Below, one piece after another: positions 37,143-43,592 of a stretch of DNA of 43,592 nt. This DNA is from a virus, in IMG/VR virus record IMGVR_UViG_3300046536_000403, positions 1 through 43,592 of that record; one strand, 5' to 3'. The notes beneath the pieces were generated by a model. The model was not told where the DNA came from and searched no databases. It saw nothing but the letters and a program-made list of their open reading frames with translations. The position numbers and the translations under genes are program-made. Positions within the stretch are counted from its first letter, which is position 1, and every line of letters starts with the position of its first letter.

Positions 37143-37357
37143 TGGCGTCTGAGCGAGTGTCGGCGAGTGTCAACGTCACGATGGAAGTGACGGTTACGGT
37201 CGGCACCTGGGACGCGACCACCTCGCTGGCTGAATTGCGCAAGCAGGCATGTCGTGAAGCGGAGCAGGCGCTGAGGAACAAGCTACAAGGCCGAAACGTT
37301 TCCATTGGTCCTGCTATTCGCATGGGCGCTGTGGTTTTTGATCAAAACCTTTCCTGA
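37142..37357 (+). CDS. Small protein of unknown function
   Basis: A 71-residue protein with an N-terminal beta segment (VSASVNVTMEVTVTVGTWDA) and a helix (LRKQACREAEQALRNKLQG). It is last in the run before the packaging region. Function unknown. Confidence 0.72.
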   Translation: MASERVSASVNVTMEVTVTVGTWDATTSLAELRKQACREAEQALRNKLQGRNVSIGPAIRMGAVVFDQNLS

Positions 37358-37633
37358 CCCATCCCGGCATAGGAGTGCATGCCATGAAGTAGCGTCGCCT
37401 CTGACAACAGCCCGCCGACCGTAGGCAGCGGGCCGACAACCCTGAGAGAGTCCCCGCCTTAGCGCGTTGGGGCTGATATGACCGCCCCGCCGGGGATGGT
37501 CTGGCGGGGGGAGGGAGTGCCTGCACCCACCCCCCCCTTGTTTGGGTCCCTCCTGGGTCCTTTTGCAGCGTGGGCATTGCGCGCCGCGCTGCAGTCCCAG
37601 CTATGAATTTTGAAAATTGGGTAACAGTTTTTT
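37358..37633. other. Intergenic region before terS, candidate cos/packaging site
   Basis: No gene lies in this 276-bp gap. It contains an inverted repeat (CCCCGCC 37485-37491 / GGCGGGG 37503-37509), a direct repeat GGGTCC (37544, 37555) and GGTAACA at 37620. In lambda-like phages with this gene order, cos lies just upstream of the small terminase gene. No lambda cos core was found. A cos or pac function is inferred from place. Confidence 0.45.
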
Positions 37634-38281
37634 ATGGCCATCGTCAGCCAGTCCACGTTCGCCAAAATCATGGACGTGTCGCGCAAGACCGTCACGACGT
37701 GGAAAGCCAAGAATTTACTGGTGATGCAGGGTGATCAGGTCGACGAAATCGCCTCGAAAAAACTGCTGCAGAAGTACCGCCCGACACCGGCCAAATCTGT
37801 TACCTCGGAGCGCGGGAAAAACGCCAAAAAGCCGGCGGCAGGTAACAAGTCGGGTAACAAGAATTCCGCCGCGTTGGGTAACAACTCTGATGCGCCCAAA
37901 CGTACCCGTAACAAGCCCCCGCCCGAGCCCGGTTCGCCCGAGGCTGATGCGCTGCTCGCCCTCGAACAAGACGGGGCCCCGCACACGATCAACGAGGCGC
38001 GCCGGATCAAGGAAAACTATCTCGCCAAGCTGCGCGAGCTGGAGTTTCAAGAAAAAACCGGCGAGCTGGTTGAGTTGGCCCTGGTCGAGCGGGTGCTGTT
38101 CAAAAGTTTCCGCCAACAGCGCGACGCCTGGTTGAACTGGCCGGCCAAGGTCGGGCCACTGATCGCCGCCGAGCTGGATATCGACAGTGACAAGGTGGTC
38201 GCCCAGCTCAATGAATACGTCCACAAACAAATTAGCCAGCTCAGCGAGCCGGTGCTCGACTTCGAAGCCGAGCAAGACTGA
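37634..38281 (+). CDS. Terminase small subunit (lambda Nu1-like)
   Basis: A 215-residue protein. Residues 1-38 form a winged helix-turn-helix (SQSTFAKIMDVSRKTVTTWK) that binds the packaging site, followed by a Lys/Asn-rich linker (residues about 50-95) and a C-terminal helical part with ADALLALEQDGAPHTINEAR and the FRQQRDAWLNW segment. The linker DNA contains repeated GGTAACAA. It should direct the large subunit to the cut site. Confidence 0.88.
   Translation: MAIVSQSTFAKIMDVSRKTVTTWKAKNLLVMQGDQVDEIASKKLLQKYRPTPAKSVTSERGKNAKKPAAGNKSGNKNSAALGNNSDAPKRTRNKPPPEPGSPEADALLALEQDGAPHTINEARRIKENYLAKLRELEFQEKTGELVELALVERVLFKSFRQQRDAWLNWPAKVGPLIAAELDIDSDKVVAQLNEYVHKQISQLSEPVLDFEAEQD
37798..37914 (+). 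repeat. GGTAACAA repeats inside terS
   Basis: GGTAACAA is at 37841-37848, 37853-37860 and 37877-37884 (12 and 24 bp apart), with CGTAACAA at 37907-37914 and the reverse complement TGTTACC at 37798-37804. A further GGTAACA lies outside the gene at 37620. The coding repeat gives GNK or GNN in the linker. Packaging-site function is only suggested. Confidence 0.5.
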
Positions 38282-38309
38282 TCGGCTGTATCGCGCCATT
38301 CAACGGGCC

Positions 38310-40337
38310 ATGGCCCCGCCGCCGCGCATCAGCCTGCCGGCCTGGGCCGACGAGTTCCGCAAACTGGCCCCCGAAGCGGGCAGCACCTCCGGCGATTGGG
38401 ATACATCGACTGTCGAGGTCGCGCGCGGCCTGATGTTGGCCGTGACCGAGCTGGGCGTGCGCACCATTTCCGCCATGGTCTCGACCCAGCTGCTCAAAAC
38501 GGCCTTTCTCGAAAATGTCACGGGCTACTTCGCGCACCTGGACCCCTGCCCGATCTTGCTGGTGCAGCCCAAGGAAGACGCCGCCGAGCAGTTTTCCAAG
38601 GAGCGCATCAGCCCGCTGATCCGCATCACGCCCGTGCTGCGCGCGATCATGGGCAGCCAGGGCAAGAGCCGTAACAAGGACGAAACCCTGCTGTACAAGG
38701 CGTTCCCCGGTGGCTTTCTGGCCCTGGTCGGCGCCGGCAGTCCCGACAACCTGGCGCGCCGGCCGATTCGCGTGGTGCTGTTCGACGAGGTTGATAAATA
38801 CCCGGTGACCCGTGAGGGCGAGCCGATCCCGATTGCCGAAGAACGCATGGCGACCTTCGGTGCCAACTCGCTTTCGATCCGCGTGTGCTCGCCCACGGTC
38901 AAGGAAGAAAGCCGGATTGAGAATTGCTATATGGATTCCGACCAGCGTCAGGCGTCGTTCTGCTGCCCGTATTGCCAGCACCGCCAGTTCCCGACCTTTG
39001 AGCAGGTGCAGTGGGATAAGGCCGGCAACACGCACCTGACCCGTACCGCGCGGTACTACTGCGAAGGCTGCGGCGTCGGCTGGAGCGAGGGTGACCGCCT
39101 CAAGGCGTTGAAGACCACCCGCTGGCACCAGTGCCGGACCTTCACCTGTTGCGAGCAGACCATTGACCCGCGCGAGCAGTACCAGCAGGCCTGGCGCAGC
39201 AACCCCGAGGGCGCCCTGGAGCGCATCTGGACCTGGAGCGCGGGTGATCGGCACGCGGTCTACATGGCGCGCTGCCCGACCTGTGGCACGCACCCGGTCA
39301 GCAACGAGCACGCCGGCTTTCAGGCCGGAAAGCTGTTTAGCCCGTGGTCGCGCGACAAGCCGGCCGACATGGCCCGCAAGTGGATCGCCGCCCAGGGCAA
39401 CGAGGAAATGCTGCAGGTCTGGTGGAACACCCAAATGGGCCTGCCCTACCGCAAGCACGCTGGCCGCGAGGTGCGGCTGCAGACCCTGCTCGATCGCCGC
39501 GAGCTGTGGGCGGCCGAGCTGGTCGACGAAATCGCCTGTATCACCTACGGGGTGGACGTCCAGGACTACCGCCTGGAGATCGAGGTGGTGGCCTGGGGCC
39601 GCGATGAAGAGTCCTGGAGCGTGGATTACCACGTGATCGAGGGCGAGTTTTCCGACCCGAAGACCCAGGCGGCGCTCGATGCCTACCTGCAGCGCAAGTG
39701 GCACCGCGCCGATGGCCGGCCATTTGTGGCCAAGGCCACCTGTATCGACTCCGGTGGTCACCACACCCAGGACGTATACAAGTTCTGTAAGGCCCGTCTC
39801 GGCCGGCGCGTATGGGCGATCAAGGGCGAATCAGCCCAGGGTGGCCAACGTAATCCGGTGTGGCCGACCAAAAAGCCCAACAGCCGCAACAAGGCCAGCT
39901 ATCGCCCGGTGATGATCGGCGTCAACTCGGCCAAGGACACCATTGCCGCGCGTCTGCACAAGGAAACGCCGGGCGCCGGTTTTATGCACTTCCCGGTGAC
40001 GCGCGACGTGGGTTACTTCGAGCAGCTGACCGCCGAACGTTCGGTGCTTAAGTTCAAGGCCGGCCACAAGTTCCGGGTGTGGGAAGTGCGCCCAGGGCGC
40101 GCCAACGAGGCCCTGGACTGCCGGGTGTACGCCTATGCCGCGCTGCAAGGCTTGTTGCACCACGGCTACCGGCTTAATGCCGAGGCCATTGCCCTGGCCA
40201 AAACCATCGGCCCCACGGTGGCCCGCGAGGTGCCCGCCGAGGCGATCGAGGCCGGTATCACGATCGATCAAGCGTCACTTCCGCCCTCCCCAGCCCCTGA
40301 GCCGCCCGCGCCGAAAAAACGCCGGAAGCTCGCGTGA
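38310..40337 (+). CDS. Terminase large subunit (lambda gpA family)
   Basis: About 675 residues from ATG 38310; the protein-like reading continues upstream (LYRAIQRAM) to an in-frame ATG at 38211, so the true start may lie further up, overlapping terS. The ATPase part has a Lys-containing Walker A-like loop (TQLLKTAFLENV) and Walker B VVLFDEVDKY near residue 157. A zinc-binding region follows (CPYC, CEGC, and CCEQ/CPTC later). The nuclease part has the Asp residues YGVDVQDY, CIDSGGHH and NEALDC. It packages DNA and cuts it. The stop overlaps a palindrome at 40334. Confidence 0.93.
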   Translation: MAPPPRISLPAWADEFRKLAPEAGSTSGDWDTSTVEVARGLMLAVTELGVRTISAMVSTQLLKTAFLENVTGYFAHLDPCPILLVQPKEDAAEQFSKERISPLIRITPVLRAIMGSQGKSRNKDETLLYKAFPGGFLALVGAGSPDNLARRPIRVVLFDEVDKYPVTREGEPIPIAEERMATFGANSLSIRVCSPTVKEESRIENCYMDSDQRQASFCCPYCQHRQFPTFEQVQWDKAGNTHLTRTARYYCEGCGVGWSEGDRLKALKTTRWHQCRTFTCCEQTIDPREQYQQAWRSNPEGALERIWTWSAGDRHAVYMARCPTCGTHPVSNEHAGFQAGKLFSPWSRDKPADMARKWIAAQGNEEMLQVWWNTQMGLPYRKHAGREVRLQTLLDRRELWAAELVDEIACITYGVDVQDYRLEIEVVAWGRDEESWSVDYHVIEGEFSDPKTQAALDAYLQRKWHRADGRPFVAKATCIDSGGHHTQDVYKFCKARLGRRVWAIKGESAQGGQRNPVWPTKKPNSRNKASYRPVMIGVNSAKDTIAARLHKETPGAGFMHFPVTRDVGYFEQLTAERSVLKFKAGHKFRVWEVRPGRANEALDCRVYAYAALQGLLHHGYRLNAEAIALAKTIGPTVAREVPAEAIEAGITIDQASLPPSPAPEPPAPKKRRKLA

Positions 40338-40345
40338 CTGGTCAC
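40334..40345. repeat. GTKACNNGTMAC-family palindrome
   Basis: GTGACTGGTCAC overlaps the TGA stop of terL. The next bases (CGAAGCATTGAGG) resemble those after the site at 33550. Confidence 0.6.
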
Positions 40346-40364
40346 GAAGCATTGAGGTAACACC

Positions 40365-40634
40365 ATGCGCCGAACCTACAACCCGGCGACCAGTCTGCTG
40401 GCTGGCCGTTCCAATGCGGCCCTGCAGGCCGATCTGGCCGTGGCTCAGCAGGCCTATGTCGATCTGCAAGGCGGGGCCAAGGTGGTCAGCGTCAGCTATG
40501 CCCAGGGCAGTGGCAGCCGCTCGGTGACCTACACCCAGGCCAGCATTGCCGACGTGCAGAACCTGATCCGCTCGCTGCAGTCGCAACTGGGCATTATCCA
40601 GCGCGCCCGCCGGCCGATCCGGGTGGTGTTCTGA
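40365..40634 (+). CDS. Head-tail joining protein (gpW-like)
   Basis: An 89-residue protein in the place and size class of lambda gpW (68). It has a helix (ALQADLAVAQQAYVDLQGG), a beta hairpin (KVVSVSYAQGSGSRSVTYTQ) and a C-terminal helix (ADVQNLIRSLQSQLGII), the gpW fold order. It binds the portal after DNA entry. GAGGTAAC precedes the ATG. Its stop overlaps the portal start. Confidence 0.85.
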   Translation: MRRTYNPATSLLAGRSNAALQADLAVAQQAYVDLQGGAKVVSVSYAQGSGSRSVTYTQASIADVQNLIRSLQSQLGIIQRARRPIRVVF

Positions 40635-42292
40635 TGGCGGCCGAAGTGCGCATTCTTGGCGCGAACGGCCAGCCGCTGTCGCGTCAGGAACCCCGCAAGG
40701 CAAAAATGCTGGTCGGTGGCGAACGCACCGCGTTTGATGCGGCCGGCACGACCGGTGAACACGTCGAGGCCTGGAACCCCTGGCTGTGGTCGCCCGATGG
40801 CGAGCGCAACCTGCACCGCGATCGGATCGCCGCGCGCGCGCGTGACCTGGTTAACAATGATGGTTGGGCGAACGGTGCGATCACCCGGATCCTCGATAAT
40901 TCGGTGGGAGGCCAGTTCCGGCCGATCTTTAAGCCGGACTATCGCGGGTTGGCCCTGCGCACCGGGATCAAGGCGTTTGACGGCGACTGGGCGCACGAAT
41001 ACAGCCAGGCCCTGGCCGCCAATTACCGCGCCTGGGCCGAGGCTGACGGCTTCTACGCCGATGCCCAGCGGCACAATACGGTGACCCAGCTGATGCGCCT
41101 GGCGTTCCGGCACAAGCTGATCGACGGCGATGGGCTGGCCCAGGTGCAATGGATTCCCGATCGGGTCGGCCCCGGCCGGGCCCGCTACGCGACGGCCATT
41201 CAGTTGATCGATCCCGATCGGCTGAGCAACCCGTACCTGCAGTTCGACAACGACGTGATGCGCGGCGGGGTGACGGTGGACCGTTTCGGTGCGGCGACCG
41301 GTTACTACATCCGCGCCGCGCACCAGGGCGACTGGTGGGCCGGTGCCGACAGCCAGCGCTGGGACTGGATCCCCAAGGAAACCGCGTGGGGCCGGCCGAT
41401 CATCGTGCACGACTTCGACCCGGATCGGGCCGGGCAGCACAAGGGCGCGGCCGGGATTTTTACCCCGGTACTGACCCGCATGCGGATGTTGGCCAAGTAC
41501 GACGGCCTTGAGCTGGACGCGGCCGTGGTCAATGCCATTTTTGGCGCCTACATCGAAAGCCCCTACGACCACCAGCTGGTCGAGGAAGCCATCGGCGATG
41601 CAGCGACCGATGACAGCCTGAATCACTACCAGGACCAGCGCGCCGAGTTTCACGATTCGCGCAAAACCATGCTCGGTGGCGTGCGAATCCCGACGCTGTT
41701 CCCGGGCGAAAAGATCAACGCGGTGACGGCCACGCGCCCGAACGCCAACTACGGGTCGTTTCAAAACGCGTTCCTGCGCAATTTTGCCGCCGCCTCTGGC
41801 TTGTCGGCGCAACAGCTGTCGAATAACTGGTCGGACGTCAACTACAGCTCAGCCCGTGCGGCGATGCTGGAGGCCTACAAGACCATGGGCCGGCGGCACT
41901 ATGACTTCACCACGCGCATGGCCACCCCGTTGGTCAGCGCCTGGCATGAGGAAAGCCGAGAAATCGACGACTACCCCATGCCCGCCGGCGCGCCGCCCTT
42001 CCACCTGTTTCGCAGCCTCTACAACCGCATGCACTGGATGCGCCCAGCGCGTGGTTGGGTTGACCCGGTCGCCGAGAAACAAGGCGCCATCCTCGGCATG
42101 GACGCTGGGCTGTCGACCCTGCAGGCCGAGTGTGCCGAGCAGGACCTGGACTGGGAGGAAACCCTGGAGCAGCGCAAGCGCGAAATCGACAAGTTCGAAG
42201 AGCTGGGCATTCAAAAACCGCAATGGACCGGCGCGCCCGATCCCAACCAACTGCCGGCCAACCAGGTCGACAAGAAACCCGAGGCCACCTGA
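40634..42292 (+). CDS. Portal protein (lambda gpB family)
   Basis: A 552-residue portal protein of the lambda family (gpB is 533). It has the expected segments: DLVNNDGWANGAITRILDNS near residue 70, FDGDWAHEYSQAL-type region near 115, LIDPDRLSNPY near 195 and FLRNFAAASGLSAQQLSNNW near residue 380. Twelve copies form the ring through which DNA passes. Stop overlaps the next start (TGATG). Confidence 0.95.
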   Translation: MAAEVRILGANGQPLSRQEPRKAKMLVGGERTAFDAAGTTGEHVEAWNPWLWSPDGERNLHRDRIAARARDLVNNDGWANGAITRILDNSVGGQFRPIFKPDYRGLALRTGIKAFDGDWAHEYSQALAANYRAWAEADGFYADAQRHNTVTQLMRLAFRHKLIDGDGLAQVQWIPDRVGPGRARYATAIQLIDPDRLSNPYLQFDNDVMRGGVTVDRFGAATGYYIRAAHQGDWWAGADSQRWDWIPKETAWGRPIIVHDFDPDRAGQHKGAAGIFTPVLTRMRMLAKYDGLELDAAVVNAIFGAYIESPYDHQLVEEAIGDAATDDSLNHYQDQRAEFHDSRKTMLGGVRIPTLFPGEKINAVTATRPNANYGSFQNAFLRNFAAASGLSAQQLSNNWSDVNYSSARAAMLEAYKTMGRRHYDFTTRMATPLVSAWHEESREIDDYPMPAGAPPFHLFRSLYNRMHWMRPARGWVDPVAEKQGAILGMDAGLSTLQAECAEQDLDWEETLEQRKREIDKFEELGIQKPQWTGAPDPNQLPANQVDKKPEAT

Positions 42293-43176
42293 TGCAGTTT
42301 GCCCACCTGGCCCAGCGCCTGTTCAATACGCCGATCGCCATTCACCCGCAAAAGGCCGAGGTGGTCATGGCCGCCCTGGGTGAGCGCCTGGGCATCACGC
42401 AGATGATGCACCTGGGTGGCCCGCAGATGAGCCTCAAGCCGCAGATGTTCCTCGATGACGACGACGGCTACGACTACGGCAGTCGCGACCGTAGCGACAA
42501 GGGTTATGACCTGGTCGGCCCGGTCGCGGTCATTCCCGTGCACGGCACGCTGGTGCAAAAACAGGCCAGCCTGCGCCCGTGGTCGGGCATGACCGGTTAC
42601 AACGGCATTCGTCAGGCCTTCCTGACTGCCCTGACCGACCCCAAGGTCGAGGCGATCATGCTCGATATCGACTCGGGCGGTGGTGAGGTGGCCGGGTGTT
42701 TTGACCTGGTCGACACCATCTACGCCGCGCGCGGGCGCAAGCCGATCTGGTCGATTCTCAACGAGTCGGCCTATTCCGCGGCCTACGCGATCGCCAGTGC
42801 GGCCGATCGGGTGATTGTGCCGCGTACCGGCGGCACCGGCTCGATCGGCGTGATCACCCTGCACTGCGACATGAGCAAGGCGCTGACCAGTGCCGGGCTC
42901 AAGGTCACCTTTATCACCTACGGCGATCAGAAGGCCGATGGTCACGCTGAAATCGCCCTGTCGCCCGACGCGCAGGCGCGTATCCAGGCCGATATCGACA
43001 CCATGGGCGAGCTGTTCGTCAGCACTGTGGCGCGCAATCGCAAGCTGTCGGCAGCGAAGGTCAAGGCCACCCAGGCCGGCACCTTTCTCGGTCAGCTCGG
43101 CGTCGACCAGGGCCTGGCGGATGCCGTGATGGCTCCCGATGCCGCCTTTCGCTCGCTGCTCAAGCAGCTGGCATAA
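42292..43176 (+). CDS. Head maturation protease, S49 family (lambda gpC-like)
   Basis: A 294-residue SppA-like serine protease. It has the S49 landmarks: VAVIPVHGTLV near residue 80, LDIDSGGGEVAGC near residue 125, ESAYSAAYAIAS with the likely catalytic Ser near residue 162, and GGTGSIGVI near residue 185. It cleaves scaffold and portal precursors during head maturation. Unlike lambda gpC, the scaffold-like domain is not fused to it but is encoded by the next gene. Confidence 0.93.
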   Translation: MQFAHLAQRLFNTPIAIHPQKAEVVMAALGERLGITQMMHLGGPQMSLKPQMFLDDDDGYDYGSRDRSDKGYDLVGPVAVIPVHGTLVQKQASLRPWSGMTGYNGIRQAFLTALTDPKVEAIMLDIDSGGGEVAGCFDLVDTIYAARGRKPIWSILNESAYSAAYAIASAADRVIVPRTGGTGSIGVITLHCDMSKALTSAGLKVTFITYGDQKADGHAEIALSPDAQARIQADIDTMGELFVSTVARNRKLSAAKVKATQAGTFLGQLGVDQGLADAVMAPDAAFRSLLKQLA

Positions 43177-43198
43177 CTCAACCTGAGAGGGTTCCCCC

Positions 43199-43592
43199 GT
43201 GTCTCGTTCTAAAACCTGGTCCCACCTGTTGGGCCTCCCCCGTCGTATCCGTGGCGCCAAGGCCGACGATGATGCCCCGATCGTCGAAGACTTCAACAAT
43301 GACGACCCGCTCGACGAGCAATACGTCGAAGACGAGGACGACGACAAAAAAGCCCGAGGCAAAAAAGCCAGGGGTAAGCGCGCCGGCGACGACGACGAGA
43401 AACCCGACGCCGAAGACGATGATGATGACGTCGACGCCGAAGATGACGACGACAAGCCCGACGCCAAAGCCCGAGGCAAAAAAGCCAGGGGTAAGCGCGC
43501 CGAAGACGACGATGTCGACGCCGATGAGGACGAAGACGACGAGGAAAAGCCCAGCGCGACCCGTGCCTCTGAGCGCGCCCGCTGCGCGCGGA
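43199..43592 (+). CDS. Scaffold-like acidic head protein, N-terminal part (continues at 1)
   Basis: The first 131 codons of the gene that continues at position 1. It starts with GTG 43199, GAGAGGG lies 8-12 bases upstream. After about 40 residues it becomes a tract of acidic blocks (DEDDD) alternating with basic blocks (KKARGKKARGKRA). A 36-bp stretch is repeated exactly at 43349-43384 and 43466-43501, a 117-bp period, so the gene has grown by internal duplication. It probably assembles the capsid interior; see the entry at 1-387. Confidence 0.65.
   Translation, partial: MSRSKTWSHLLGLPRRIRGAKADDDAPIVEDFNNDDPLDEQYVEDEDDDKKARGKKARGKRAGDDDEKPDAEDDDDDVDAEDDDDKPDAKARGKKARGKRAEDDDVDADEDEDDEEKPSATRASERARCAR
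43349..43384 (+). repeat. 36-bp exact repeat in the scaffold-like gene (copy 1)
   Basis: Identical to 43466-43501 (and to 1-36), in the same reading frame, encoding KARGKKARGKRA. The identity at DNA level points to a recent duplication. Confidence 0.9.
43466..43592 (+). repeat. Terminal overlap: identical to bases 1-127
   Basis: The 127 bases are the same at both ends. The reading frame crosses the join without interruption, so the molecule is circular (43,465 bp unique). The length equals a common assembly overlap, and it lies in mid-gene far from terS, so it is not a packaging repeat. Confidence 0.95.

Noticed and set aside
38241-39764. 507-codon minus-strand frame opposite terL
   Set aside because: terL has all catalytic motifs on the plus strand; the minus frame is a shadow.
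40529-41812. 427-codon minus-strand frame opposite the portal gene
   Set aside because: Shadow of a well-recognised portal gene.
1-43592. Mu-like transposable phage
   Set aside because: The tail is Mu-type but no MuA/MuB-like transposase gene or Mu ends are visible; a tyrosine recombinase and par are present instead.
43466-43592. Direct terminal repeats used for packaging
   Set aside because: They lie in the middle of one reading frame, away from terS, and have the size of an assembly overlap.
1-43592. tRNA genes, CRISPR arrays or insertion sequences
   Set aside because: No cloverleaf with T-loop signature, no spaced identical repeats with unique spacers and no transposase gene were noticed by reading; a tRNAscan run would be needed to be certain.

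Overview
The window is a complete, circularly closed temperate bacteriophage genome that also carries a plasmid-style replication and partition region, so it reads as a phage-plasmid. The last 127 bases (43466-43592) are identical to the first 127 and lie inside one open gene, so the unique circle is 43,465 bp and the repeat is a contig-closure overlap. The DNA is GC-rich, with short overlapping genes. The mix of protein families (FtsK-gamma-like domain, SAR endolysin, XRE/S24 repressor, Mu-type tail) suggests a gammaproteobacterial host, most likely Pseudomonas; the host is inferred, not shown.

Layout. Head genes have the lambda order and wrap through the contig ends: terS (37634), terL (about 38310), gpW-like joiner, portal, S49 protease, acidic scaffold-like protein across the junction, decoration protein, major capsid protein, head-tail completion proteins (to about 3.5 kb). 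The tail (3.5-16.1 kb) is a contractile Mu-type set: DUF2635 protein, sheath, tube, chaperone with a probable -1 frameshift extension, tape measure with a C-terminal lysozyme-like domain, DNA-circularisation protein, gp44/45/46/47/48-like baseplate proteins, fibre and fibre chaperone. Intrinsic terminators sit between several of these genes.

The 16.1-18.4 kb region holds an IncFII-RepA-like initiator flanked by structured non-coding DNA, with a strong terminator and three 14-bp direct repeats downstream as an origin candidate. From 18.4 to 25.3 kb lies an array of small accessory genes of mostly unknown function. Several are preceded by almost identical ribosome-binding segments. A type-Ib par module (ParA ATPase plus a small ribbon-helix-helix-like protein) follows at 25.4-26.5 kb. 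Minus-strand genes at 26.7-28.2 kb include a CI-like repressor. Rightward genes from 28.4 kb include a Q-like antiterminator candidate, a LytTR-domain protein and a tyrosine recombinase (31.1 kb) followed by a lox/dif-like inverted repeat. A late promoter and terminator precede the lysis genes: holin, SAR endolysin, a small Ala-rich protein and overlapping Rz/Rz1.

The main non-genic signals are three. A 12-bp palindrome family, GTKACNNGTMAC, recurs just after or across stop codons. A palindrome TTTTAATATTAAAA is shared by the par promoter region and the accessory operon leader. A lox/dif-like site sits just downstream of the recombinase. Together they suggest that plasmid maintenance, accessory-gene silencing and lysogeny are co-regulated. 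That link is inference.
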